Shown: in pieces, positions 7,772 through 16,869 of the stretch | Layout of the letters: the number at the start of each line of letters is the position of its first letter | Numbering within the stretch: the stretch's first letter is position 1 | From: Sphingopyxis fribergensis | GTDB taxonomy: Bacteria > Pseudomonadota > Alphaproteobacteria > Sphingomonadales > Sphingomonadaceae | Assembly (NCBI RefSeq): GCF_000803645.1 | Contig: NZ_CP009122.1 | Location: 2,890,501 to 2,954,500, forward strand | DNA length: 64,000 nucleotides | Direction of reading: 5' to 3' | Position numbers and translations under genes: made by a program | The notes under the pieces: generated by a model | Databases searched by the model: none | Told to the model about the DNA's origin: nothing | What the model saw: only the letters and a program-made list of their open reading frames with translations

Positions 7772-8181
7772 GAATTGTTGTCCTGTTCGCTCGAGGCAAA
7801 CGCATATGTCATCATCTCTCCGCCATCGGCCTTGGACAGGGAAATCGCAATACAATCCATCGGCATTCCAATTCTAAGGCTCTCGGGATCGGCAACGAGC
7901 CGACCTTCAATCATGATTTCATCCCCGAGGCTGACGTACCCCACCCCATACGGCTCATAGTCGTCGGGATTGGTCACGCCTACATAGGGCGGGTTCTTCG
8001 GCGGAATACGTTGTATGGTAAACGTCCACAAAGTCCCGCTTTGCGGAAGCTCGATCCGTTCGTATGCCCCCTCGCCCTCTCCATCTGGATATGGAAAGAC
8101 AATCTGTCCATTGGTGCGGTTCTTCCCGGCGACAATGCGAGCCTTCCCGGCCTGGTCGACAACAAATACCTCGTCACGCAT
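7768..8181 (-). CDS. OB-fold (DUF35-type) acyl-CoA-associated protein
   Basis: 137-residue protein of the OB-fold/DUF35 group that partners SCP-x thiolases and HMG-CoA-synthase-like enzymes. Recognisable elements are the Phe/Pro-rich entry QIVFPYPDGE, the beta-rich LWTFTIQRIPPKNPPYVGV, GYVSLGDEIMIEGRL and the closing DCIAISL. The zinc-ribbon cysteines found in many homologues are absent, so only the OB part is present. The ATG at 8181 has a GGAGAAG ribosome site and is preferred to the TTG at 8205. It overlaps the thiolase-like gene by four bases, which supports a stoichiometric complex similar to Ltp2 with the DUF35 domain of ChsH2. Confidence 0.72.
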   Translation of the reverse strand: MRDEVFVVDQAGKARIVAGKNRTNGQIVFPYPDGEGEGAYERIELPQSGTLWTFTIQRIPPKNPPYVGVTNPDDYEPYGVGYVSLGDEIMIEGRLVADPESLRIGMPMDCIAISLSKADGGEMMTYAFASSEQDNNS

Positions 8182-8211
8182 TTCGGGTCTTCTCCACTTT
8201 CCCAACAGGCT

Positions 8212-8442
8212 TCAGGAAATACGAGCAATGAGAGTGCCGACCTCATATTCAGTATCGACCAAGCCGATTATCTCAATCTGTCCGTCGGCCGGCGCTTCCA
8301 CCTCAATGGTCGATTTGTCTGTCTCGACCGTATAAAGTGGCATGCCAGCACTGACCTGCGCACCATCTTCAACGCACCATTCCAAAAGGGTTGCAGTTTC
8401 CATGCTCATCCCAAGCTTTGGTATGCGAACTTCTATAGTCAT
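8212..8442 (-). CDS. Stand-alone lipoyl-domain carrier protein
   Basis: 76-residue protein that is only one biotinyl/lipoyl domain. The modified lysine sits in the VETDKSTIEV hairpin (lysine at about residue 43), and the start IEVRIPKLGMSMETATLLEW is the classic lipoyl-domain strand pattern. There is no peripheral-subunit-binding region and no acyltransferase domain, unlike every normal E2. It overlaps E1-beta by four bases (ATGA at 8439-8442) and lies directly before the OB-fold gene. It should accept the acyl or aldehyde-derived group from the E1 pair. How the group is then passed to CoA without a dedicated E2 is open. DKS favours lipoylation over biotinylation. Confidence 0.82.
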   Translation of the reverse strand: MTIEVRIPKLGMSMETATLLEWCVEDGAQVSAGMPLYTVETDKSTIEVEAPADGQIEIIGLVDTEYEVGTLIARIS

Positions 8443-9440
8443 GAGTTAATTGCCTTATCTGTTGTTGCGTGTGCCGCACGAACAATGTCATCGACACTAT
8501 AGAGGAATGCTGTCTCCAGTGGCTTCGCAAAGGGAACCGGAGAGGGATAGGACGCGACCCGCTGAACTGGCGCTAGTAGATCAGAGAACAGTTCTTCGTG
8601 AATGCGAGCGGAAATCTCGGCTCCGGCCCCGAAAGGACGAACTGCTTCGTGGACGATTACAGCGCGCTTTGTCTTGGCGACAGAAGCGAAAACCGCCTGT
8701 TCATCCCACGGGGCTATGGTGCGCAAGTCAATGACTTCAGCGGCGATACCTTCATCAGCCAACAGGCTGGCCGCCTTCAGGCTATCGCTTACACCGCGTC
8801 CGTAAGTAACAAGAGTGATGTCCCTTCCCTCGCGCGCAATCGCTGCCTTGCCCAGCGGCACGCGATAACCAGCCTCTGGGGCGGGGCCTGTCATTCCGTA
8901 GTGTGTGATATTCTCGATCAGGATAACGGGATCTTCATCGTCAATCGCAGAGCGAAGCAGGCCATAGGCATCCGCCGGGTTCGAGGCGGTCGCAATCTTT
9001 AGGCCGGGAACATGAGCAAACCAGGCTTCCAGCATATCGGAATGCTGACCTCCGAAACCCACACCAGCCCCGGTCGTCGTTCGGACAACCAGCGGCACAT
9101 TGGTCTGGCCGCCCGACATGAAGCGCAGCTTCGCGGCGTGATTGACCAGCTGGTCCATCGCGACCGTGATGAAATTCATCAGCATGATCTCGGCCACCGG
9201 ACGCATGCCAACAATCGCCGCACCCACTGCCGCGCCCAGGATGGCCTGTTCAGAAATGGGAGTCGAACGAACGCGACTGGTTCCGTATTTGCTCGAAAGG
9301 CCCTTGCTGACCTTGAACACGCCGCCGCCCTGCTCGTCGGCAACATCCTCGCCAAGAATCATGACATTTCCGTCGTCCGCCATCGCATCATCGAGCGCAG
9401 CATTGAGAGCCTGGCCGAAGCTGATAGTTTTTCCGCTCAT
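8439..9440 (-). CDS. Thiamine-diphosphate 2-oxo acid/acetoin dehydrogenase E1 beta subunit
   Basis: 333-residue E1-beta of the pyruvate/acetoin/branched-chain class. Hallmarks are the N-terminal pyrimidine-binding region (MILGEDVADEQGGGVFKVSK, then RVRSTPISEQAILGAAVGAA), the central GAGVGFGGQHSDMLEAWFAHVPGLK and the C-terminal transketolase domain (VTYGRGVSDSLKAA, then VIDLRTIAPWD). It overlaps E1-alpha by four bases and the lipoyl gene by four, so the three are made together. The cluster is most like acetoin-dehydrogenase E1 (AcoAB type), but no E2 acyltransferase or E3 gene is present. A 2-oxo acid or alpha-hydroxyketone intermediate of the surrounding pathway is the likely substrate. Confidence 0.87.
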   Translation of the reverse strand: MSGKTISFGQALNAALDDAMADDGNVMILGEDVADEQGGGVFKVSKGLSSKYGTSRVRSTPISEQAILGAAVGAAIVGMRPVAEIMLMNFITVAMDQLVNHAAKLRFMSGGQTNVPLVVRTTTGAGVGFGGQHSDMLEAWFAHVPGLKIATASNPADAYGLLRSAIDDEDPVILIENITHYGMTGPAPEAGYRVPLGKAAIAREGRDITLVTYGRGVSDSLKAASLLADEGIAAEVIDLRTIAPWDEQAVFASVAKTKRAVIVHEAVRPFGAGAEISARIHEELFSDLLAPVQRVASYPSPVPFAKPLETAFLYSVDDIVRAAHATTDKAINS

Positions 9441-10429
9441 GCTGCCTGCTCCGTTTCGTAGATGTCGAACCTGATCTCGTCCGGATCCGGCGGATCACTT
9501 TTCAGTGCGAACGCCACGGCATCTTCGATTTCGGCGTCCACCTCCTGTTCGATCTGCGCGAGATCGGAATCGGTGACCTGTCTCTCGCTGATCCTTTGGC
9601 GAAGGCGCATCATGCTGGCCCGCTCTTCGGCAGCCTTGAGCTCTTCCTTGGGAATATAACTGTAATCAGCGCCGAAGATATGACCCTGCAAGCGGTACGT
9701 ATGTGCTTCGACCAGGGTAGGGCCGTCTCCAGCACGGGCACGAGCAACCGCTGCGGCCATTGTTTGATACATCATTTCGGGATCGAGACCGTCGCACGAC
9801 ACGCCGGGCATTTCGTAACCCGCAGCTCTTTCGGCGATGCTCGTCACTGAAGTACCTGCCGCGAGCGTCGTATGCTCGGCGTATTGGTTGTTCTGGCAGA
9901 GGAAAACAACCGGCAGTTTCCAAACCGACGCCATGTTGAGCGCTTCGTGGAACGCGCCGATATTGCTGGCCCCGTCACCGAAACTCGCCACCGCTACCCG
10001 GTTCTCGCCTCTAATTTGCGCGGCCATTGCCAGGCCATTGGCGATCGGAATGCCCGACCCGACGATTCCTGTCGTCACCATTACCCCGGTCGGGGGATAA
10101 GTGATATGCATCGGTCCGCCCTTGCCCTTGCAGGTCCCGGTGCGTTTTCCGGCAAACTCGGCCCATAGCAAGCGTGATGGAATCCCCTTGGCCAGGGAAT
10201 CGTGAAGGCCGCGATAGGTTGTCACCAGATAGTCTTCGGGCTGCAATGCAGACAGCGCAGCGGCTGCGGTGACCTCCTGTCCACGAACAGGGTAGTATGC
10301 AACTGCCAATTCACCATTCGTCAGCATCGCCCGGAATCGTTGGTCCGTGCGGTTGATGAGATACGCTTTGCGATAAATCGATCTCGCTAACTCAGGCGTG
10401 AAGGCATGGGAGGAATCTGATTTGTTCAT
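9437..10429 (-). CDS. Thiamine-diphosphate 2-oxo acid/acetoin dehydrogenase E1 alpha subunit
   Basis: 330-residue E1-alpha. The thiamine-diphosphate motif is complete: GDGASNIGAFHEA at about residues 150-162, closing with LCQNNQYA about 20 residues later. Other family marks are YRGLHDSLAKGIP, GKGGPMHITYP and VEAHTYRLQGHIFGADYSYIP. The ATG at 10429 (MNKSDSSHAF) is chosen because it gives the usual N-terminal length; upstream codons in the same frame are not conserved-looking. It begins 55 bases after the Rieske gene in the same operon. It works as an alpha2-beta2 tetramer with the next gene. Note the missing E2 core in this cluster. Confidence 0.87.
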   Translation of the reverse strand: MNKSDSSHAFTPELARSIYRKAYLINRTDQRFRAMLTNGELAVAYYPVRGQEVTAAAALSALQPEDYLVTTYRGLHDSLAKGIPSRLLWAEFAGKRTGTCKGKGGPMHITYPPTGVMVTTGIVGSGIPIANGLAMAAQIRGENRVAVASFGDGASNIGAFHEALNMASVWKLPVVFLCQNNQYAEHTTLAAGTSVTSIAERAAGYEMPGVSCDGLDPEMMYQTMAAAVARARAGDGPTLVEAHTYRLQGHIFGADYSYIPKEELKAAEERASMMRLRQRISERQVTDSDLAQIEQEVDAEIEDAVAFALKSDPPDPDEIRFDIYETEQAA

Positions 10430-10484
10430 ACATTGACCTTGAAAAACGTTTATCTGTGGGCGCCAACGAGCCTGCGCAGGACTA

Positions 10485-12020
10485 TTAATCGAGCCAATCG
10501 TCCAAAGTGGCATGAAAATGCCGGATCTTGGCTTCCTGATATTCCGCCAGCATGATCTTGCCCCCAGGAACATTGCGCAACCCCAGCTGTACTGCCGGCA
10601 GGTTCAAATTATCCTGATTGAACACCTTCGCCAACGAACCGAGTTCGGGAGCCTCCATGTAGTCATCATTTAGGCCGAGCCAATGGATCGAAGCCGGCTT
10701 CGGTCGGTCTTGTCCTTTGGGAACCGGAAGCATGAACATGATTTCGTGGATGCATTGTTCCGGATTATCGCCATCTGGTCGGAACCTGTAGAAGATTGGA
10801 TTGTAGCACCCCCACGGACTAATGTTCGGAAAGATGCTGTAATATATTGAATCGACCAATTCGGCGTCACACACCCGGTCGATCTCGTCCCCCATCAGCG
10901 GTCGCAATTGCTCCCGCTTGGCAGCAGCGCGACTCGCACGGGCTTCGACCACCGGCAAGGCGCCGAAAGCATGGCTTGCCGCTTCCATATCGGGGGTCAA
11001 CCTGCCCGCGAACCAGTTGCAAATGTGGAGGTCCGCATTTTTCAACTCGCCCTCCAGCGGCTCTGCCTGTGCATTGAACACCCCGACCCGGCCATCCGCC
11101 TTTGTCAAACGTATGCGGCCCTCACTGAGGCGCTCATAGAGATCACCAGTTATGGGGTGACGGTAGACGGTAAAGGGCGTGGTATCGTCAAACGGCTCGC
11201 CCGCAAGTTCGGCCTCAATATGCGGACTGGCTATGCCTTGCGCGGAGATGGCGCGTGAAAGCACCCCGAAAGCGTCGTACTGCGAGTTAGCATCCCCCAT
11301 CTCATACAGCAGAGTAGGATGCGTCGCGATCACGTGATAGGATTCCATGAAGGCTTCCTGTGCAATTTTCCAATTGCAGGGCAGCTTTTTGGCGACGTGC
11401 ACGGCCTTGTAGCGACGTTCGAAGGGAAGGGTTGTCCAGTGTTCGTCAATGTCCCCCAGGAACTCCTTGAGGGGCTGCGCGTCCGGGTCTGGGTTGATGA
11501 ACACGAACCCACCCCAGCGGCCGGTTTTCACCTTGGGAAGTGAGTGCGTTTCTTCGGTGACGTTTGGGAAATCCCAGTGGCATGGAACCTCTTTGAGTGT
11601 CCCATCAAGTTTCCACGACCAACCGTGGAAAGGGCATCGGAAATTGGTGAGCCCCTTTTTGGGGCAATCCAGCAGGCGGCGCCCCATGTGGCGGCAGGCG
11701 TTGGGATACGCGGAGAATTCATCTTCTCCCGTCTTCACCACAATAAAGGAAAGCGACGCGATGTCATAGACCAATGCATCCCCAACCTCGGGAATTTCGT
11801 CTTCGTGACAAGCCAATTGCCACACGCGCCGCCAGAGTTTTTCGACTTCCAGATCGTGGAATTCGCGACTGTAATATCGCTCAACATCGATAGATAGAGG
11901 AGTATGATCCAGCGCCGATTCCTTCTTCAGCGACGCAGGTACGCTTTTCGAATCAGTCTTGAGGAGTTCCTGATAGGATAATCCTCTTGATCGATTTGTT
12001 CCGGTCAGCGTTTCTACCAT
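10485..12020 (-). CDS. Rieske non-heme iron oxygenase, alpha subunit
   Basis: 511-residue aromatic-ring/steroid-hydroxylase-type oxygenase. The Rieske [2Fe-2S] ligands are Cys109-x-His111 (NACRHMGRR) and Cys129-x2-His132 (FRCPFHGWSW). The mononuclear iron histidines are in AFMESYHVIATHPT (about 229 and 234). The C-terminal domain is long (about 280 residues), as in oxygenases acting on large substrates. The ATG at 12020 has an excellent GAGGAG ribosome site. No beta subunit, ferredoxin or reductase gene lies nearby, so electrons must come from partners outside this operon. It may hydroxylate a ring or side-chain position of the compound taken up by the adjacent TonB receptor. Confidence 0.9.
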   Translation of the reverse strand: MVETLTGTNRSRGLSYQELLKTDSKSVPASLKKESALDHTPLSIDVERYYSREFHDLEVEKLWRRVWQLACHEDEIPEVGDALVYDIASLSFIVVKTGEDEFSAYPNACRHMGRRLLDCPKKGLTNFRCPFHGWSWKLDGTLKEVPCHWDFPNVTEETHSLPKVKTGRWGGFVFINPDPDAQPLKEFLGDIDEHWTTLPFERRYKAVHVAKKLPCNWKIAQEAFMESYHVIATHPTLLYEMGDANSQYDAFGVLSRAISAQGIASPHIEAELAGEPFDDTTPFTVYRHPITGDLYERLSEGRIRLTKADGRVGVFNAQAEPLEGELKNADLHICNWFAGRLTPDMEAASHAFGALPVVEARASRAAAKREQLRPLMGDEIDRVCDAELVDSIYYSIFPNISPWGCYNPIFYRFRPDGDNPEQCIHEIMFMLPVPKGQDRPKPASIHWLGLNDDYMEAPELGSLAKVFNQDNLNLPAVQLGLRNVPGGKIMLAEYQEAKIRHFHATLDDWLD

Positions 12021-12063
12021 GATCGAGACTCCTCTATCCACAATGACATCAAAATTAAGAGAC

Positions 12064-14442
12064 TCAGTACTTAACGGCGAACTCTACGAAGACCTGCCGG
12101 CCCCTGTTCTGTGTGAGTGCCAAGTCGTCACCCACTCCGGCTTGCCGGAACGGTCGGCCAGATGCCTGATTGACGTAGATCTTGTCGGTCAGGTTGTTTC
12201 CAACCAAGGAAAGGCGCCAACGATCATTCGACGAACTGATCGTAACATTGGCATCCAATGTGACGTAGTCTTTCTGAACATAGTCATTCAAGGTCGTTGC
12301 ATCGGCAAAATAGGAACCGCTGTAGTTAGCCAAACCGAACACACTGAAGTCGAGGCTATCAGAGATCGGGATCTCCCAGTCGAAAGACAGATTGCCTGAC
12401 CACTTGGGCGCTCTTGGTGCAGCCCTGCCTTTGAGGTCGATTCCGGCATTGCTGATGAAGGTCTCGGTAAATTCGGCATCAGTATAAGCGACTGCCGCAC
12501 TAAGGGTCAGGCCATCTGTCGGCGCTTTCCAGCGGAGCTCAAGGTCGCCGCCGCGTGATCGCAGTTGGCCAGCATTGCTTGTGCTATATTGGATGGCGAC
12601 TGGATCGAAACTTTGTATCTGCAAGCCCGAGAAGGTGTAGTTGAACAGCGACATGTTCAATCGCACTTTGTTCTGAGCCAGTGAACTTTTCAATCCGACC
12701 TCAAAACCTTCGGCCGTCTCGGAAGCGAAGATGAGCGAGGAATAGTCGCCCGAAGCAACGATGGCACTCAACCCGCTTGAGGGCAAGGCGCTATTGTCGA
12801 TTCCGCCTGACTTGAAGCCCTTCTTGTAGGAAGCATAGACTTGGGCATCGTCGGAAAGCTTGTATTTCACCGATACTTCTGGTGAGAAATTATCGTCCTG
12901 GAAGCGGATCTGCGGTGATTGGAAACCGCTTCTGATGAAGTTGAACTGCGGCCCGGACAATATAGCGTGAACGTAAGGCACCTCGATCCGGTTCGTCTTT
13001 TCCTCCTTGGTATAACGCAGGCCGGCGGACAACTCGATGTTTTCCGTAGGTTCCACCAGCACGTTCCCGAAGACTGAATATGCGTCAGTCTTGGTGTAAT
13101 GCTGGCGGCGCCAGTCAAATGTCGAACCCGTGATAGGGTCGGCCGCCAGAAATGAAATGTTGACTGCATTCTGCGCTGCTTCGAACAGGATGTCGCGGCG
13201 CTCGTAGAAACCGCCGACCAGCCAGTTGACCGGTCCTTCATTGTCACTGGCGAAGCGAATTTCCTGGCTGAACTGCTTATTCCGGTTGCGATTGAGATCG
13301 GTACCGATCCCGGACGTGCCGCCATAAGCGTAGAAATCCTGACCGCGCGATTGGAAGTCGAAATATCCGGTCACCAGGGTCAGCGACAGATTATCCCGCA
13401 GCGCTATGTCCGCTTTTGCGCGGATCAGGAACGTATCCGTATCGTTGAACGGAACCCCGCCGTTATTATCCATGCCCGGAGGTGCCTTGCGGCCCAAGGG
13501 AACCGCGGAATCGGGCAGCCAGAAAACATTGTCGAACGAGTTGCAATCGTACCCGGCCGGAATGACCACAGCCCCGCCCAGCACAAAGAGGTTGTCGGCT
13601 ACGCCGTTCGGCCCACAGAAAACCTGCGTGTGCCGGATCTCGCCGTTGTTATTATGACCGACATAATTCGCTTTGAGATTGAGAGTGAAGTCTGCGCTCG
13701 GCTTCCATTCGAGCGTGCCGCGCAGATTGATGTTCTTCTCGCCGCGATGCGGATGGACAACATTTGGTGCCGCATTGAAATAAAGATCGTCAATCTTGTT
13801 ATAGCGGCCAGCGATGCGGAAACCCAGAGTGTCGCTGATCGGTCCGGAAACGTATCCTTCGACAGTATAGCCCTTCTCTTCGAATTCGTAGGACCCGCGC
13901 AGTGATGCTTCGAGTGACGACGTAGGACCGGCAGACCGGATCGAAACCACGCCAGCAGTAGCGCTCTTGCCGAAATACAACGACTGCGGCCCCTTCAGAA
14001 TGTCGATCTGGGCGACGTCGAAAAACCCAGACTGGACCAGGCGCATGGAACTGACCACAATGCCGTCGAAATCGAGCGCAACTGCACTGTCGAACGCCGC
14101 AGACACATTCGAGGATCCGATCCCACGAAGACTCAGCTGGCCACCCGAACCCGAACCGCCCACCGCGATATTCAATGTGGGCACGCGCGCCGCAAGTGCT
14201 TCCGGTTTGGTGATCTGCGACTTCTCGAGTTCGTCACCACCAATGGATGCGATGGTAATCGGGACATCCTGGAGCGCTTCGTCACGCCGACGGGCAGTAA
14301 CTACGATCTCATCGCTCTCGGCAGGATCCGCAGTCTCCGCAACCTGTTCACTGGCGTTCTGGGCAAAGGCCGGCGCAGAAAATCCACTCCAGGCAAGAGC
14401 AGCAATTGCGCAACCCGACAAAAAGTTGTGATTATTGTTCAT
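12064..14442 (-). CDS. TonB-dependent outer-membrane receptor
   Basis: 792-residue beta-barrel transporter. A signal peptide ends near APAFAQ (residues 23-28). A TonB-box/plug start follows (SDEIVVTARRRDEALQDVPI), then the plug with GSGGQLSLRGIGSSNVSAAF and IDILKGPQSLYFGKSA, and a long barrel ending in the aromatic VFVEFAVKY. The start at 14442 has a GGGAGAGAA ribosome site 20 bases after the acyl-CoA ligase stop, so it is embedded in the catabolic operon. In sphingomonads such operon-embedded receptors often import the hydrophobic or anionic growth substrate of the pathway rather than iron. No N-terminal sigma-interaction (FecA-type) domain is present. Confidence 0.92.
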   Translation of the reverse strand: MNNNHNFLSGCAIAALAWSGFSAPAFAQNASEQVAETADPAESDEIVVTARRRDEALQDVPITIASIGGDELEKSQITKPEALAARVPTLNIAVGGSGSGGQLSLRGIGSSNVSAAFDSAVALDFDGIVVSSMRLVQSGFFDVAQIDILKGPQSLYFGKSATAGVVSIRSAGPTSSLEASLRGSYEFEEKGYTVEGYVSGPISDTLGFRIAGRYNKIDDLYFNAAPNVVHPHRGEKNINLRGTLEWKPSADFTLNLKANYVGHNNNGEIRHTQVFCGPNGVADNLFVLGGAVVIPAGYDCNSFDNVFWLPDSAVPLGRKAPPGMDNNGGVPFNDTDTFLIRAKADIALRDNLSLTLVTGYFDFQSRGQDFYAYGGTSGIGTDLNRNRNKQFSQEIRFASDNEGPVNWLVGGFYERRDILFEAAQNAVNISFLAADPITGSTFDWRRQHYTKTDAYSVFGNVLVEPTENIELSAGLRYTKEEKTNRIEVPYVHAILSGPQFNFIRSGFQSPQIRFQDDNFSPEVSVKYKLSDDAQVYASYKKGFKSGGIDNSALPSSGLSAIVASGDYSSLIFASETAEGFEVGLKSSLAQNKVRLNMSLFNYTFSGLQIQSFDPVAIQYSTSNAGQLRSRGGDLELRWKAPTDGLTLSAAVAYTDAEFTETFISNAGIDLKGRAAPRAPKWSGNLSFDWEIPISDSLDFSVFGLANYSGSYFADATTLNDYVQKDYVTLDANVTISSSNDRWRLSLVGNNLTDKIYVNQASGRPFRQAGVGDDLALTQNRGRQVFVEFAVKY

Positions 14443-14461
14443 AAGTTCTCTCCCCAAATAT

Positions 14462-16108
14462 TTATATAATTTCACGAATTCTCTCACGCAGAACATTTTT
14501 CTGAATCTTGCCAGAAGCAGTCATTGGAAATTTGCTGATTACTTCGATTCTGGCTGGTGCTTTTTGAGGGGCAAGGCCTTGTTGCCGCACAAACTGGCTG
14601 AGTTCGCCGACGCTTGGCGCCGGACAATCGGCCTGCAGAACGAGAAAGGCACAGACACCTTCTCCCAGCCTTGGATCAGGCATCGAGACCACCGCAGCCT
14701 CCTGAATGGCAGGATGAAGACTCAGGACATCCTCGATCTCTTTCGCGCTGAGGTTTTCGCCACCCCTGATGATGAGATCTTTCAACCGCCCGCTGACGAC
14801 AATGCTGCCTTCTGGCCCAGCGCGAACGAGATCGCCGGTATGAAAATAGCCATTCCCGTCGACCGCCTTCATCGTTTCCTGCCAATCGGTGTACCCAAGG
14901 AACATCGACGGCCCCCGCGCGAGGATTTCTCCCTCTTCGCCAGGTGCGACATCGCGGCCGTCTGCATCGACGATGCGCACGTCGTAATTGTAGATCCGGC
15001 CGTCGGTTTCGGCGGCCAGATTTGCATGTTCGGGCCGCAGGTATCCTTGTGTGACGAGCGGCACCTCAGTGCTTCCAAAGACCCGGAAGCAGCGACAATT
15101 ATCAAGCGTCTCATGAGCCCGGACGATCAGCTGGGGAGACACCTCCGCGCCACCGCAGGCAAATTGACGCAGGCTCGGCAGGCCGGTGCCGCGCGCTTCC
15201 GCTTCGTCCAGAAGCTCCTTGAGAAAAGGGGTTGCGCCAACCGTCAAGGTGGCCCCTGTGCGATTGATGAAATCAATGGCCGCTGCCTTATCCCAGCGTG
15301 ACATGAGAGCAGTCTTGATCGGGGAATTGAATGCCTGCTCGAGCGACGAATAGCCCGTCACATGAGTAACCGGCGACGCCATCAGGGTGATGTCGCCTTC
15401 CCCCACTCCTCGCGCCTCGCGGGAATTGGCCGCAGAACGCCTCAGCGTATTATGGCTGTGCAGAACCCCTTTGGGAATTCCCGTGGTGCCGGAGGTATAC
15501 ATCAAGAGCTTGACGTGACTAGGATCGACCTCCGCAGCTTCAAATTGTTCGGGATTCCCTTTCTCGATAAGCTCAGCGTAGCTCAGGGTTGCGCTCTCGC
15601 TTTCGCCCGGCCTCACCGTCACGATGTGCTCCAGCGAAGGGGTCATTGCCGCAATGCGCGCCGCCATGGCGAGATAGTCGAAGCTCCCCGTACCGCCCGG
15701 CGTGAACAGCAGGCGCGAGCCAGCGTCCTTCAGAATGAAGCCCACCTCGCGATCGCGGTAAATCGGAATGATCGGGTTGATGACCAGGCCGAGGGCGCAG
15801 CAAGCTAGGTTGATGATCGCCATCTCCCGCCAGTTCGGCAGGTTGGCGCTGACCACGTCACCCTTGCGCAGGCTCAGTTCCGTCAGCGAGGCAGCAAGCG
15901 TAATCGCCTCCTCGCATCCCTGACGGTAAGTCAACTCGGAACCGTCGTCGAACCAGATAGCGACGCCGTCGGGGTCTGACTGAGCAAAGGCCACGGCATC
16001 CTGCCAAGTGGTGCGGTTTTCCCACACGCCCGTTTTGACCAGATCTTTCATCTCGTCCTGGCTGCGCCACAACCGCCAGCCTGAAGGATCGAGGACACCT
16101 TCCCTCAC
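14462..16108 (-). CDS. Acyl-CoA synthetase (AMP-forming)
   Basis: 548-residue ANL-superfamily ligase that would activate a carboxylic acid with ATP and CoA. The phosphate-binding loop YTSGTTGIPKG lies at about residues 195-206, the A5-type VFGSTEVPLVTQGY near 330, the hinge NGYFHTGDLVRAGPEGSIVVSGRLKD is well conserved (seen in two parts), and the catalytic lysine is in FPMTASGKIQKN near residue 530. The GTG at 16108 is preferred because it overlaps the SDR stop as GTGA, the same coupling used elsewhere in this operon. It resembles cyclohexane-carboxylate or medium/long-chain acid ligases, and the likely substrate is a bulky alicyclic acid. An ATG at 16051 is an alternative start. Confidence 0.88.
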   Translation of the reverse strand: MREGVLDPSGWRLWRSQDEMKDLVKTGVWENRTTWQDAVAFAQSDPDGVAIWFDDGSELTYRQGCEEAITLAASLTELSLRKGDVVSANLPNWREMAIINLACCALGLVINPIIPIYRDREVGFILKDAGSRLLFTPGGTGSFDYLAMAARIAAMTPSLEHIVTVRPGESESATLSYAELIEKGNPEQFEAAEVDPSHVKLLMYTSGTTGIPKGVLHSHNTLRRSAANSREARGVGEGDITLMASPVTHVTGYSSLEQAFNSPIKTALMSRWDKAAAIDFINRTGATLTVGATPFLKELLDEAEARGTGLPSLRQFACGGAEVSPQLIVRAHETLDNCRCFRVFGSTEVPLVTQGYLRPEHANLAAETDGRIYNYDVRIVDADGRDVAPGEEGEILARGPSMFLGYTDWQETMKAVDGNGYFHTGDLVRAGPEGSIVVSGRLKDLIIRGGENLSAKEIEDVLSLHPAIQEAAVVSMPDPRLGEGVCAFLVLQADCPAPSVGELSQFVRQQGLAPQKAPARIEVISKFPMTASGKIQKNVLRERIREII

Positions 16109-16869
16109 AGGGTCGAACCTCCATCGATCACAAGTTCGAGGCCCGTGACCCAAGCCGAGAGGTCTGAGGCGAGATAGAGAACGCCATTCGCAATATCGAG
16201 CGGCAAACCCACCCGCCCCAAGGGGTTTGCGGCATTTAGCTTGAGCAGCGCCGCTTCCGCATCGCCGGTAAGCGCGGCGAAATCGTCAAGCATTCGGGTA
16301 TGCACCCCGCCTGGGTGCACCGAATTGCAACGTATCCGGTCACGGGCAGCGTGGAGTGCCACCGATTTGGTCAAAGCCCGCACGGCGGCCTTCGATGCGG
16401 AATAGGCAGCCAGTTCGGCTGCGGGGCGCAGGGCCTGAATCGAGCTGAGATTGATAATCGAACCGCCTTCGCCAGATTGGCGCATCAGCGGCAGCGCGGT
16501 TCGGCACCCGAGAAACACGCTCTCGACATTGATGGTCTGAACGCGCCGCCACAAAGCCAGATCGCTTTGTTCAATGTTCCCGGCCGGGCTGATCCCGGCA
16601 TTATTGACGAGAATGTCCAGGCGACCATGCTGGTCACGAATTTCCTGGATCGTGTCTTCCCATTGGGATTGCACCGTGACGTCGAGATTGCGGTATGAGC
16701 CACCCTGCACCGAAGCGGCCGCCTCGGGACCGAGTTCTGGTTCGACATCGGTGAAAACCACCTGCGCGCCGCTTTGCGCAAGCCGGCAAGCGATTTCGAG
16801 GCCAATGCCCCGTGCCGCGCCGGTAACGAGCGCCACTTTGCCGTCTAGCGAAAATTCGTTTGCCATCAT
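16105..16869 (-). CDS. Short-chain dehydrogenase/reductase
   Basis: 254-residue classical SDR. The nucleotide-binding TGAARGIG (residues 16-23), the structural NNAGIS, and the catalytic Ser-Tyr-Lys set (INLSSIQ, then YSASKAA) are all present. It ends in the usual ELVIDGGSTL. The acidic residue after the second strand (VVFTDVE) favours NAD over NADP. It overlaps its neighbours by four bases on both sides. In this setting it may oxidise a ring hydroxyl or a beta-hydroxyacyl-CoA; the 7alpha/3alpha-hydroxysteroid type of SDR is a plausible but unproven model. Confidence 0.88.
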   Translation of the reverse strand: MMANEFSLDGKVALVTGAARGIGLEIACRLAQSGAQVVFTDVEPELGPEAAASVQGGSYRNLDVTVQSQWEDTIQEIRDQHGRLDILVNNAGISPAGNIEQSDLALWRRVQTINVESVFLGCRTALPLMRQSGEGGSIINLSSIQALRPAAELAAYSASKAAVRALTKSVALHAARDRIRCNSVHPGGVHTRMLDDFAALTGDAEAALLKLNAANPLGRVGLPLDIANGVLYLASDLSAWVTGLELVIDGGSTL

